11,567 nucleotides of DNA, from NCBI GenBank assembly GCA_013698395.1, contig JACCUZ010000018.1:1-11567 (forward strand), in the 5' to 3' direction. Below are positions 1-6,771 of this stretch, one piece after another. The DNA comes from Sporichthyaceae bacterium. Lineage in GTDB: Bacteria > Actinomycetota > Actinomycetes > JACCUZ01. Within the stretch, counting starts at the first letter, position 1. Each line of letters begins with the position of its first letter. Under the pieces are notes generated by a model that was not told where the DNA came from, ran no database searches, and saw only the letters and a program-made list of their open reading frames with translations. Both the position numbers and the translations under genes were made by a program.

Positions 1-91
1 GTGGCAGCCACGTGCCTCACTTTCCGGACGCCGGGTGCAGCGGTGACGGTGCGGAGTCTGCGGGTCGGGTCCCCCGTCGTGTCAAGCGCGC
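1..91. other. Intergenic region downstream of hppA (window edge)
   Basis: This stretch lies 3' of hppA and runs off the window. No credible gene is seen in it. On either strand the only fold close to the end is a very short GTGG/CCAC hairpin at 1-11, which would need sequence beyond the edge to be judged as a terminator. Confidence 0.4.
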
Positions 92-2431
92 TCAGATCTG
101 GGCGACGCCGGCCTCGGCCTTCTCCTCGGCCACCGCGATGCTCTTGCGCTTGGAGAAGACGACCGCGCCGACGATGACGGCGGCCGCGACAAGCGCGACG
201 AGGACCCGGGTGCCGGCGCTTGCATCGTCACCCACCGACAGCGACACGATGGCCGGTGCGATCAGCAGCGACACCAGGTTCATCACCTTGATGAGCGGGT
301 TGATGGCCGGTCCAGCGGTGTCCTTGAACGGGTCGCCGACGGTGTCGCCGATGATGGTGGCCTCGTGCGCCGGCGAGCCCTTTCCCCCGTGGGCGCCGTC
401 CTCCACCATCTTCTTCGCGTTGTCCCAGGCGCCGCCGGAGTTCGCCAGCATGATCGCCATCAGCGTGCCTGCCGCGATTGCTCCGGCCAGGAAGGACCCA
501 AGGGCGCCGACGCCTAGGCCGAAGCCGACGGCGATGGGTGAAAGGACGGCCAGCAACCCCGGCGTGGCGAGCTCCCGCAGCGAGTCGCGGGTGCAGATGT
601 CGACGACCTTGCCGTACTCCGGCTTGCCGGTGCCCTCCATGATGCCCGGAATCTCGCGGAACTGCCGGCGCACCTCGAACACGATGGCGCCGGCCGCCCG
701 GGTCACCGCGTTGATGGCCAGCGAGGAGAACATGAAGACGACGGAGGCCCCGATGATCAGGCCCACGAGGTTCTTGGGGTCGGAGACGTTGAGGACCCCG
801 TCGTACTGGAGGTTACGGACGTTGTCCTCGAGGGTCGCGCCGGTGTCGGCAACCGCCGTCTTTACGGAGTCGGTGAACGACCCGAACAAGGCGGTGGCGG
901 CGAGAACCGCGGTCGAGATGGCGATGCCCTTGGTGATCGCCTTGGTGGTGTTGCCGACCGCGTCGAGGTCGGTGAGGACCCGGGCGCCCGCCGCGTCGAT
1001 GTCGCCGGACATCTCGGCGATGCCCTGGGCGTTGTCCGAGATCGGGCCGAAGGTGTCCATGGCGACGATGACGCCGACGGTGGTGAGCAGGCCGGTGCCG
1101 GCCAGCGCCACGCAGAACAGACCGAGGATGACCGAGCCGCCGCCGAGCAGGTACGCCCCGAAGACGGCGCTGCCGATGAGCAGCGCCGTGTAGACGGCGG
1201 ACTCGAGGCCCACGGTGAACCCGGAGAGGATCACCGTCGCCGGCCCGGTCAGCGACGTACGGCCGATGTCCTGGACCGGGCGCCGGCTGCTCTCGGTGAA
1301 GTACCCGGTGAGCAGCTGGATCAGGGAGGCGAGCACGATGCCGATGACCACGGCGCCGATGGCGAGCAGACGCGGGTCCCGGTCGCCGGCGTCGGACACG
1401 ATGTCGTCGGGAACGTCCGTCAGCCCCGACAGCGATCCGGGCAGGTAGAGGAAGGCGGCGACCGCGCACAGCGCCGCGGAGATCGCCGCCGAGGTGAAGA
1501 ACGCGCGGTTGATCGCCTGCATGCCACTCTTGTCGGTCGGCCGCAGCTTGGTGAGGAAGACGCCGATGATCGCCGTGACGACGCCGATCGCGGGGACGAT
1601 CAACGGAAAGACCAGGCCCTCCTCCCCGAACGCCGCCTTGCCGAGGATGAGAGCCGCCACGAGCATGACGGCGTAGGACTCGAAGAGGTCGGCGGCCATG
1701 CCCGCGCAGTCACCGACGTTGTCGCCGACGTTGTCCGCGATGGTCGCGGCGTTCCGGGGGTCGTCCTCGGGGATGTTCTGCTCCACCTTGCCGACCAGGT
1801 CGGCGCCGACGTCGGCCGCCTTGGTGAAGATGCCGCCACCGACCCGGATGAACATCGCCAGCAGGGCTGCCCCGAAACCGAAGCCTTCCAGCACCGTCGG
1901 GGCGTCGCCCTCGTAGAGGAAGACGACCGTCGCGGCACCGAGCAGGCCGAGGCCGACGGTCAAGAACCCGACCACACCGCCGGTTCGGAACGCGATCTGC
2001 ATGGCGGTTGCGGCACCGTCGGCCTCCCGGGCCGCGGCCGCAACCCGCAGGTTGGCACGGGTCGCGAGCCCCATGCCGGCGTACGCGATGAACGCGGAGA
2101 ACGACGCGCCGACGACGAAGAACACCGAGCGTCCTATGCGGATCGACGCGTCGTCGGCCGGCAGGACGGTGAGCAGGACCAAAGCCAGCACCGCGAACGC
2201 CGCAAGGGTCTTGAACTGCCGGGTGAGGAACGCCGTGGCGCCCTCTTGCACGGCCGCTGCGATGCTCTGCATCCGCTCGGTGCCCTCTCCGGCGGCGAGA
2301 ACGCTGCTGCGCAGCGCGACCGCGAAGCCGAGCGCCACCAGCGCGATCGCCGCCACGACCACGACGTAGCTGATGTTGGCGCCGCTCAGGTCAAGCGTCT
2401 CGCCGCTCGCGGCAAGGGTGAGCCCCGACAT
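92..2431 (-). CDS. hppA: K+-independent H+-translocating membrane pyrophosphatase
   Basis: This integral membrane ion pump hydrolyses cytoplasmic pyrophosphate and exports protons. The 779-residue product is hydrophobic throughout, as expected for the roughly 16-helix family, and close to other actinobacterial HppA proteins in length. Family motifs are intact: DVGADLVGK (about 207-215), the Asp-rich DDPRNAATIADNVGDNVGD segment (about 223-241), ANSGGAWDNAKK (about 663-674) and DPFKDTAGP (about 700-708). In GNTTKAITKG the Lys (about 497) and Thr (about 500) are the residues that mark the K+-independent, proton-pumping subclass; K+-dependent enzymes have Ala and Gly there. The start is the ATG at 2431 because AAGGAGGA lies 5 nt upstream. 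An in-frame start at 2473 would add 14 non-family residues and has no such site. It lies 153 bp after the anti-sigma gene and probably has its own promoter. Confidence 0.96.
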   Translation of the reverse strand: MSGLTLAASGETLDLSGANISYVVVVAAIALVALGFAVALRSSVLAAGEGTERMQSIAAAVQEGATAFLTRQFKTLAAFAVLALVLLTVLPADDASIRIGRSVFFVVGASFSAFIAYAGMGLATRANLRVAAAAREADGAATAMQIAFRTGGVVGFLTVGLGLLGAATVVFLYEGDAPTVLEGFGFGAALLAMFIRVGGGIFTKAADVGADLVGKVEQNIPEDDPRNAATIADNVGDNVGDCAGMAADLFESYAVMLVAALILGKAAFGEEGLVFPLIVPAIGVVTAIIGVFLTKLRPTDKSGMQAINRAFFTSAAISAALCAVAAFLYLPGSLSGLTDVPDDIVSDAGDRDPRLLAIGAVVIGIVLASLIQLLTGYFTESSRRPVQDIGRTSLTGPATVILSGFTVGLESAVYTALLIGSAVFGAYLLGGGSVILGLFCVALAGTGLLTTVGVIVAMDTFGPISDNAQGIAEMSGDIDAAGARVLTDLDAVGNTTKAITKGIAISTAVLAATALFGSFTDSVKTAVADTGATLEDNVRNLQYDGVLNVSDPKNLVGLIIGASVVFMFSSLAINAVTRAAGAIVFEVRRQFREIPGIMEGTGKPEYGKVVDICTRDSLRELATPGLLAVLSPIAVGFGLGVGALGSFLAGAIAAGTLMAIMLANSGGAWDNAKKMVEDGAHGGKGSPAHEATIIGDTVGDPFKDTAGPAINPLIKVMNLVSLLIAPAIVSLSVGDDASAGTRVLVALVAAAVIVGAVVFSKRKSIAVAEEKAEAGVAQI

Positions 2432-2439
2432 GCGTCCTC
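2432..2439 (-). promoter_or_regulatory. Ribosome binding site region deciding the hppA start
   Basis: On the minus strand AAGGAGGA ends 5 nt before the ATG at 2431, a near-perfect anti-SD match. It selects this start over the in-frame codon 14 residues upstream. The motif itself covers about 2437-2444; the interval given is the spacer plus its 3' part. Confidence 0.75.
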
Positions 2440-2531
2440 CTTGACGGGGGTGCGCCCCGACGGTGGGGGACACCCGATGACGTGCCTGCGCCGACCCGCA
2501 GCCGAAAGGGCGGGGTTGCCAGCGCGGGCGG

Positions 2532-2559
2532 AGTCTACGCGGTCGGGCAGATCCGTTCC
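2532..2559 (-). promoter_or_regulatory. Possible hppA promoter (weak)
   Basis: In the bldG-operon/hppA gap the minus strand reads GGAAC (2555-2559), then 15 nt, then CGTAGACT, which holds a TAGACT hexamer (2532-2537) that matches the TATAAT consensus at four of six positions. GGAAC plus CGTA about 16 nt apart also resembles ECF-sigma promoters, although the spacing is one base short. No good housekeeping -35 is present. This is inference only; the leader would be about 100 nt. Confidence 0.25.
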
Positions 2560-2564
2560 GACCG
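2540..2564. terminator. Candidate hairpin after the bldG/anti-sigma operon
   Basis: CGGTCGG (2540-2546) and CCGACCG (2558-2564) form a perfect 7-bp stem around an 11-nt loop, 21 nt past the anti-sigma gene stop. There is no U-tract. It could end or attenuate bldG-operon transcription before hppA, but it overlaps the possible hppA promoter and may be incidental. Confidence 0.3.
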
Positions 2565-2584
2565 AACCCGGCGGAGCAGCCGGC

Positions 2585-3040
2585 TCAGGAGGACGTGGGC
2601 CAGGCCATCCGGACGACCAGGCCGCGGCCGTCGGCACCGGTCCCGCGCTCGACCGAGACGTCGTCGACCAGCCCGCTGATTACGGCGAGCCCAACGCCAG
2701 GGGGTACCAGGTCGTCAAGGAGCTCGACGTCGGCGTCCGAGGACTCGGCGAGCGCCTGCAGGCCGGGCTCCTCGTCCACGGCGTCGTCGCTCGGCCCCTG
2801 GTCGGTGACCGCTACCCGGAAGGCGTCGGAGTCATCGGTCAGCGTGACCATGACCGGGCGGTCGGGGCAGTGCCTGCGATGCAGGTGCACCGCCCGCGAG
2901 CAAGCCTCACCGACGGCGAGGCGGACCTCGTCGAGCACGGCCTCGTCCACCCCGGACCTGCGCGCGACGGCGGCGGCGACGAGCCGGGCCGTCCGCACGT
3001 GCGCCGGCAGGGCGCTGAAGCTGAGCTCAACGGTCGCCAC
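2585..3040 (-). CDS. BldG-partner anti-sigma factor, HATPase (RsbW/SpoIIAB-like) fold
   Basis: The product is the likely partner of BldG: proteins of this type bind a sigma factor or the STAS protein and can phosphorylate the latter. The 151 residues show a degenerate GHKL ATPase layout: an N-box-like helix EVRLAVGEACSRAV (38-51), a G1-like VTDQGP (78-83), and a G2-like PPGVGLAVISG (113-123). In the N-box the Mg-coordinating Asn is replaced by Arg49, so ATP binding may be altered. GTG at 3040 is preferred because GAGGAAGG lies 5 nt upstream and the protein then begins directly at the domain. An alternative ATG at 3079 overlaps the bldG stop as ATGA and would add 13 basic residues (164 aa). 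It resembles Streptomyces SCO3548 (ApgA) in sequence style and position. Confidence 0.88.
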   Translation of the reverse strand: MATVELSFSALPAHVRTARLVAAAVARRSGVDEAVLDEVRLAVGEACSRAVHLHRRHCPDRPVMVTLTDDSDAFRVAVTDQGPSDDAVDEEPGLQALAESSDADVELLDDLVPPGVGLAVISGLVDDVSVERGTGADGRGLVVRMAWPTSS

Positions 3041-3075
3041 GCTGGCCTTCCTCGAACGGGTGGACCGGATCGGCG

Positions 3076-3417
3076 TCATTCGGTGGCGGCGACCGCCTCG
3101 TCCACCGAGGAGTGGATCGGGAAGACCTTCGTCAACCCGGTGATCCGGAAGATCTTCAGGATCCGTTCCTGAGGGCACACCAGACGCAGGGAGCCGTCGT
3201 GTGCGCGGACGCGCTTGAGGCCGCCGACGAGGACACCTAGGCCGGTCGAGTCCAGGAAGTCCACCCGTTCCATGTCGACGACGAGGTGGTACTTGCCGTC
3301 AGCCACCAGGTCGACCAGCTGCTCGCGCAGCCGCGGCGCGGTGTAGACGTCGATCTCGCCTCCGACTTCGACGATGGTGCGGTCGCCCTCGGTACGCGTC
3401 GAGAGGGAGAGGTCCAC
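3076..3417 (-). CDS. bldG: Anti-anti-sigma factor BldG (STAS domain)
   Basis: BldG is a cytoplasmic STAS-domain switch protein. In Streptomyces it is needed for aerial development and antibiotic production, and acts by binding anti-sigma factors when unphosphorylated. The 113-residue product is nearly colinear with Streptomyces BldG as I remember it: it starts VDLSLSTRTEGDR, carries the phospho-acceptor motif FLDSTGLGVLVGG with Ser57, and ends KVFPIHSSVDEAVAATE. The GTG at 3417 is preceded by AGGAGG with 5-nt spacing. An in-frame upstream GTG at 3498 would add 27 residues and has no ribosome binding site. The stop lies 35 bp before the preferred start of the anti-sigma gene, or overlaps its alternative ATG, so the two are cotranscribed. 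Ser57 phosphorylation is inferred from the family. Confidence 0.95.
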   Translation of the reverse strand: MDLSLSTRTEGDRTIVEVGGEIDVYTAPRLREQLVDLVADGKYHLVVDMERVDFLDSTGLGVLVGGLKRVRAHDGSLRLVCPQERILKIFRITGLTKVFPIHSSVDEAVAATE

Positions 3418-3571
3418 GAGTCCTCCTGAGAGATCCTGGTCGAGCCGGACGGTCGTGCGGGCCGGGTCTGCCCCGTTCACCAGGGCGCATTCAACCACTA
3501 CCGATCAGAGCATGGCCCCGCAGCACGGCGTTGGGCGCATCAGCCACGAGCCACCTGCGACAGCTGCGGGA

Positions 3572-3590
3572 GGGCGGACATCAACCGCCC
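3572..3590. promoter_or_regulatory. Inverted repeat in bldG/NTF2 intergenic region
   Basis: GGGCGG (3572-3577) and CCGCCC (3585-3590) make a perfect 6-bp stem with a 7-nt loop. It lies about 155 bp upstream of bldG and just upstream of the plus-strand TTGACA box. It could be an operator or a leader hairpin; nothing in the sequence decides which. Confidence 0.3.
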
Positions 3591-3602
3591 CACAAACACC
3601 CC

Positions 3603-3608
3603 TTGACA
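3603..3608 (+). promoter_or_regulatory. Candidate -35 box of the NTF2-tetR-fusion operon
   Basis: TTGACA is an exact -35 consensus, 68 bp before the first start codon. At 17-nt spacing the -10 position reads AAGCGT, which is poor, so the promoter may need an activator or a non-housekeeping sigma factor. CTTGAC (3602-3607) is also the inverted mate of GTCAAG (3623-3628). Confidence 0.4.
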
Positions 3609-3633
3609 GCCGCAACTCTTTGGTCAAGCGTAT

Positions 3634-3651
3634 TGGTCATTCGACTAACCA
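3634..3651. promoter_or_regulatory. Candidate TetR-type operator (18-bp imperfect palindrome)
   Basis: TGGTCATTCGACTAACCA is palindromic at 7 of 9 base pairs, pattern TGGTnAnTCGAnTnACCA, centred on TCGA. Its left half-site TTGGTCA (3633-3639) is repeated directly at 3620-3626, 13 bp away. It lies between a TTGACA box and the first start codon of the operon that encodes a TetR protein, which is where an autoregulatory operator is expected. Regulation of bldG from the same site is possible. Binding is inference. Confidence 0.5.
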
Positions 3652-3676
3652 CGGACGATGGGCGCGAGAGGTGGCC

Positions 3677-4051
3677 ATGGACGCGATGCGACTAGACGAG
3701 GTGGGGGTCAGGGAGCAACTCGTCGGAGCAGCCCTGGATTACCTCGACGGCTGGTTCGACGGCGACGTCGACCGGATGAGACGGGCGCTGCATCCCTCGC
3801 TGGCCAAGCGCTCCCCCGGCCCGGACGGGGAGCTCGACGAACTGTCCGCGGCGTGGCTGGTCGGGGCCACCGCCGAGGGGAGAGGGCGAAGCCGGGACGT
3901 GCCCGACCGGGCGATCGACGTGGAGGTCGTCGATGTCCACGGCGACATCGCGGCAGTGGTCGTCCGCTCTGCCGTGTACCGGGAGTACCTGCACCTGGTG
4001 CGAGACCAGGCGGGTTGGCGGATCATCAACGTGTTGTGGGCCTGGACGTGA
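3677..4051 (+). CDS. NTF2-like protein (putative lumazine-binding/SnoaL-like fold)
   Basis: This is a 124-residue soluble protein of the nuclear-transport-factor-2-like superfamily, closest in pattern to the Lumazine_bd_2 type. The visible family features are the N-terminal helical block with YLDGWFDGDVDRMRRALHP (22-40), a middle segment, two beta-rich stretches (VEVVDVHGDIAAVVV, 82-96, and EYLHLVRDQAGWRIINVLW, 103-121), and the typical terminal Trp-Arg-Ile-Ile-Asn-Val-Leu-Trp motif. Such folds serve as binding pockets or small enzymes; the ligand cannot be told from sequence. ATG at 3677 is chosen because AGAGG lies about 6 nt upstream; a second ATG at 3686 is possible. It is the first gene of a three-gene operon, and its stop overlaps the next start as GTGA. 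Confidence 0.82.
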   Translation: MDAMRLDEVGVREQLVGAALDYLDGWFDGDVDRMRRALHPSLAKRSPGPDGELDELSAAWLVGATAEGRGRSRDVPDRAIDVEVVDVHGDIAAVVVRSAVYREYLHLVRDQAGWRIINVLWAWT

Positions 4052-4632
4052 CCGCTGGGCAGCCCGCGCGGTCGGGCCGCCCGTTCGTCGAGGACGCGCT
4101 GCTCGACGCGGCCGAACGGCTGCTCGTGGAGGTCGGCCATGCCGGCATCACCACCCGGCGGCTGGCCCAGGCGGCGGGTGTCAACCACGGCCTCGTCCAC
4201 TACTACTTCGGCTCGATTGAGAACGTCCTCGCGCGGTGCCTCGAGCGCTTCACCGAGCGGCTCGTCGAGCGGCAACGAGCGTTGTACGCGGCCGAGGTGC
4301 CGGTCGTCGAGAAGTGGCGCACCGCCATGGGATACCTGACCGGCGCCGACGAGACCTACCAGAAGGTCTGGCTCGAGCTGCAGGCACTGGCGTGGAACAA
4401 CGACGGGCTGCGCTCGCGGCTGGCTGCCGTCGACGCCCAGTGGCGAGCCGTGCTGACCGAGGCCTTCGCTGGGCCGCGCGAGGACTACCGCATCGACATG
4501 CCGCTGGACGCGCTGGTATCGCTCGTCATGACCCTCAACCTCGGGATCATGCTCGAGCGGGCGTCCGGCGTCGAGACCGGCCACCGCGAACTGCTCGCCT
4601 GGATCGACGGGTGGCTCGATGAGCGGTCGTGA
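4048..4632 (+). CDS. TetR/AcrR-family transcriptional regulator
   Basis: The product has 194 residues, the usual length for this family of ligand-responsive dimeric repressors. The N-terminal DNA-binding domain is clear: helix 1 EDALLDAAERLLVEVG (15-30), then the helix-turn-helix GITTRRLAQAAGVNHGLVHYYFGSIENVLA (33-62), including the diagnostic HYYF. The C-terminal ligand/dimer domain (about 65-194) is alpha-helical and rich in Trp (W90, W108, W116, W132, W185, W189), with no recognisable ligand class. The start is GTG at 4048, overlapping the upstream TGA by 4 nt; no strong ribosome binding site is seen, so translation is probably coupled. It likely controls its own operon, for which a candidate operator lies at 3634-3651. 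Target and inducer are unknown, though a substrate of the downstream fusion enzyme is a reasonable guess. Confidence 0.92.
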   Translation: MTAGQPARSGRPFVEDALLDAAERLLVEVGHAGITTRRLAQAAGVNHGLVHYYFGSIENVLARCLERFTERLVERQRALYAAEVPVVEKWRTAMGYLTGADETYQKVWLELQALAWNNDGLRSRLAAVDAQWRAVLTEAFAGPREDYRIDMPLDALVSLVMTLNLGIMLERASGVETGHRELLAWIDGWLDERS

Positions 4633-6736
4633 CCCGGTGCGGGAGCAGACCCGCGCGCGCTACCCGGACGAGTCCGGGTACGTCGAGCGCGACGGCGTCC
4701 GGATCTCCTACGAGGTCTACGGCGGCGGCGAGCCGACCGTCCTGCTCCTGCCGACGTGGTCGCTGATCCACTCCCGGCACTGGAAGATGCAGATCCCCCA
4801 CCTGGCACGGCACGCCCGGGTCGTCACCTTCGACGGGCGGGGCAACGGCCGCTCCGACCGGCCGGGCGACCCCGCGGCCTACGCCGAGCGAGAGTTCGCC
4901 TCCGATGCGCTCGCCGTGCTGGACGCGACCGGGACGGTTGCCGCCTTCCTGGTGTCGCTCTCGCTCGGCGCGCAGCGCGCCCTGCTGCTCGCGGCCGAGC
5001 ACCCGGACCGGGTCAGCGGCGCCGTCTTCGTCGCGCCGTCCCTGCCGATCGCCCCCGCGCACCCGTACCGCACAGTCCATCCCTTCGACGAGCCGCTCGA
5101 CACCGACAAGGGCTGGGCGAAGTACAACGCGCACTACTGGCTGAGGGACTACCCGGGCTTCGTCGAGTTCTTCATCTCGCAGTGCCTCATTGAGCCGCAC
5201 TCGACCAAGCCCACCGAGGACGCCGTCGGCTGGGCGCTGGAGACCGACGGCCCCACCCTGCTGGCCGCCACGACCGCACCGGCCGTGGCCGAGCAGGAGC
5301 TGCGCAGGTTGTGCGAGCGGGTGACCTGCCCCGTGCTGGTCATCCACGGCGACGAGGACGCCATCAGCCCGCACACCCGCGGGGAAGCCCTGGCCGAAGC
5401 GACCCGTGGTGCGCTCCTCACGTTGTCCGGGAGCGGGCACTTCCCCCACGTGCGAGACCCGGTCGCGGTCAACCTGGCGATCCGGAACTTCGTCGCCCCC
5501 CACCGGCCGGCGCGCTGGACGCGTGGGCGCAGCCGCCGCAAGCGGGCCCTCTACATCTCCTCTCCGATCGGCCTCGGGCATGCCCAGCGCGACGTGGCGA
5601 TCGCCGACGAGCTGCGCAAGCTCCATCCCGACCTCGAGATCGACTGGCTCGCGCAGCACCCGGTCACGACGGTGCTGGAGGCCAACGGCGAGCGCATCCA
5701 CCCGGCGAGCGCCTTCCTCGCCAACGAGTCCCGGCACATCGAGAGCGAGAGCGCCGAGCACGACCTGCACTGCTTCCAGGCGATCCGCCGGATGGACGAG
5801 ATCCTGCTCAACAACTTCATGGTCTTCCACGACATCGTCCGCGACGACCCCTACGACCTCTGGATCGGAGACGAGGCCTGGGAGCTCGACTACTACCTGC
5901 ACGAGAACCCGGAGCAGAAGCGCGCGGCCTACGTCTGGATGACCGACTTCGTCGGCTGGCTGCCGATGCCCGACGGCGGACAGCACGAGGCCTTCCTGAC
6001 CGCCGACTACAACGCCGAGATGATCGAGCACATCGCGCGCTTCCCGCGGGTGCGTGACCGCGCCGTCTTCGTCGGCAACCTCGACGACGTGGTCCCCGAC
6101 GCCTTCGGGCCGGACCTGCCGCTGATCCGGCACTGGACACAGGAGCACTACGACTTCGCGGGCTACGTCACCGGGTTCGACCCGGCCCAGTTCGCCGACC
6201 GCCCGGCTCTGCGCGGGGAGCTGGGCTACCTGCCCGACGAGCAGGTGTGCGTGGTGACCGTCGGCGGGTCGGGGGTCGGCGGGCACCTGTTGCGCCGGGT
6301 CGTCGACGCTTTCCCCGCGGCCAAGGCACGGGTGCCGGGCCTGCGCATGGTGGTCGTGGCCGGACCTCGCATCGACCCGACGGCCTTCCAGGCGCACGAG
6401 GGGCTCGAGGTCCGGGCCTATGTCCACGACCTGTACCGGCACCTGGCCGCCTGCGACCTCGCAGTTGTGCAGGGCGGCCTCACGACGACGATGGAGCTGA
6501 CCGCCACCGGCCGGCCGTTTCTCTACTTTCCCCTACGCCACCACTTCGAGCAGACCTTTCACGTTCGCCACCGCCTCGCGCGCTACCGGTCGGGTCGCTG
6601 CATGGACTTCGACACGGCCACTCCCGAGGCCATCGCCGAGGCGATCGCGGCGGAGATCGGTCGACCGGTGGCCTACCAGCCGGTCGAGGCCGATGGGGCG
6701 GCACGGGCCGCGGCCATGATCGCCGAGGTCCTCTGA
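4619..6736 (+). CDS. Alpha/beta-hydrolase - GT-B glycosyltransferase fusion protein
   Basis: This is a 705-residue two-domain protein with no signal peptide or TM segment. Residues about 20-295 form an alpha/beta hydrolase: RGNGRSDRP (74-82), nucleophile elbow SLSLG with Ser115 (the usual first Gly is Ser113), acid at D247 or D245 in HGDEDAIS, and His274 in GSGHFPH. A basic linker (296-310, Arg/Lys-rich) joins a GT-B module: LYISSPIGLGHAQRD (311-325) is the N-terminal nucleotide-sugar-enzyme loop, and VTVGGSGVGG (547-556) plus VVQGGLTTTMELTATGRPFLYFP (616-638) form the MurG/UGT-like donor-binding half. The central EAWELDYY...MTDFVGWLP part probably shapes the acceptor site. Substrates are unknown; an acyl- or ester-bearing glycoside is a guess. 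ATG at 4619 overlaps tetR by 14 nt. The reading frame is continuous, so this is a true fusion rather than two genes. Confidence 0.85.
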   Translation: MSGRDPVREQTRARYPDESGYVERDGVRISYEVYGGGEPTVLLLPTWSLIHSRHWKMQIPHLARHARVVTFDGRGNGRSDRPGDPAAYAEREFASDALAVLDATGTVAAFLVSLSLGAQRALLLAAEHPDRVSGAVFVAPSLPIAPAHPYRTVHPFDEPLDTDKGWAKYNAHYWLRDYPGFVEFFISQCLIEPHSTKPTEDAVGWALETDGPTLLAATTAPAVAEQELRRLCERVTCPVLVIHGDEDAISPHTRGEALAEATRGALLTLSGSGHFPHVRDPVAVNLAIRNFVAPHRPARWTRGRSRRKRALYISSPIGLGHAQRDVAIADELRKLHPDLEIDWLAQHPVTTVLEANGERIHPASAFLANESRHIESESAEHDLHCFQAIRRMDEILLNNFMVFHDIVRDDPYDLWIGDEAWELDYYLHENPEQKRAAYVWMTDFVGWLPMPDGGQHEAFLTADYNAEMIEHIARFPRVRDRAVFVGNLDDVVPDAFGPDLPLIRHWTQEHYDFAGYVTGFDPAQFADRPALRGELGYLPDEQVCVVTVGGSGVGGHLLRRVVDAFPAAKARVPGLRMVVVAGPRIDPTAFQAHEGLEVRAYVHDLYRHLAACDLAVVQGGLTTTMELTATGRPFLYFPLRHHFEQTFHVRHRLARYRSGRCMDFDTATPEAIAEAIAAEIGRPVAYQPVEADGAARAAAMIAEVL

Positions 6737-6750
6737 CCCTGCGCGTCCGG

Positions 6751-6770
6751 GCCGCCTGACAGACTGCGGC
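6751..6770. other. Short inverted repeat before the helicase gene
   Basis: GCCGC (6751-6755) and GCGGC (6766-6770) flank a 10-nt loop in the 35-bp gap between the fusion gene and the helicase. The stem is short and could be a weak attenuator or chance in GC-rich DNA. No clear Shine-Dalgarno sequence precedes the helicase GTG. Confidence 0.2.
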
Positions 6771-6771
6771 G

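Noticed and set aside
12..1193. Plus-strand frame of 393 residues opposite hppA
   Set aside because: It is antisense to conserved pyrophosphatase motifs and its translation is Ala/Ser/Thr/Pro-rich low complexity.
3076..3498. Longer BldG start at GTG 3498 (140 residues)
   Set aside because: The extra 27 residues match nothing in BldG, there is no ribosome binding site there, and the GTG at 3417 has AGGAGG at ideal spacing and gives exactly 113 residues.
3626..3636. AAGCGT or TATTGG as a -10 box for TTGACA at 3603
   Set aside because: AAGCGT has proper spacing but only two consensus matches, and TATTGG is 22 nt away, too far; the -10 is left unassigned.
4547..6442. Long minus-strand open frame (631 residues) opposite the hydrolase-GT gene
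   Set aside because: It is an antisense shadow of a GC-rich gene: its translation is low-complexity Val/Gly/Arg/Asp sequence with no domain, while the plus frame carries full catalytic motifs.
4619..6736. Frameshift or fusion artefact joining hydrolase and glycosyltransferase genes
   Set aside because: The frame is open with uniform codon bias across the linker, no start codon with a ribosome binding site was seen near residue 300, and both domains are complete.
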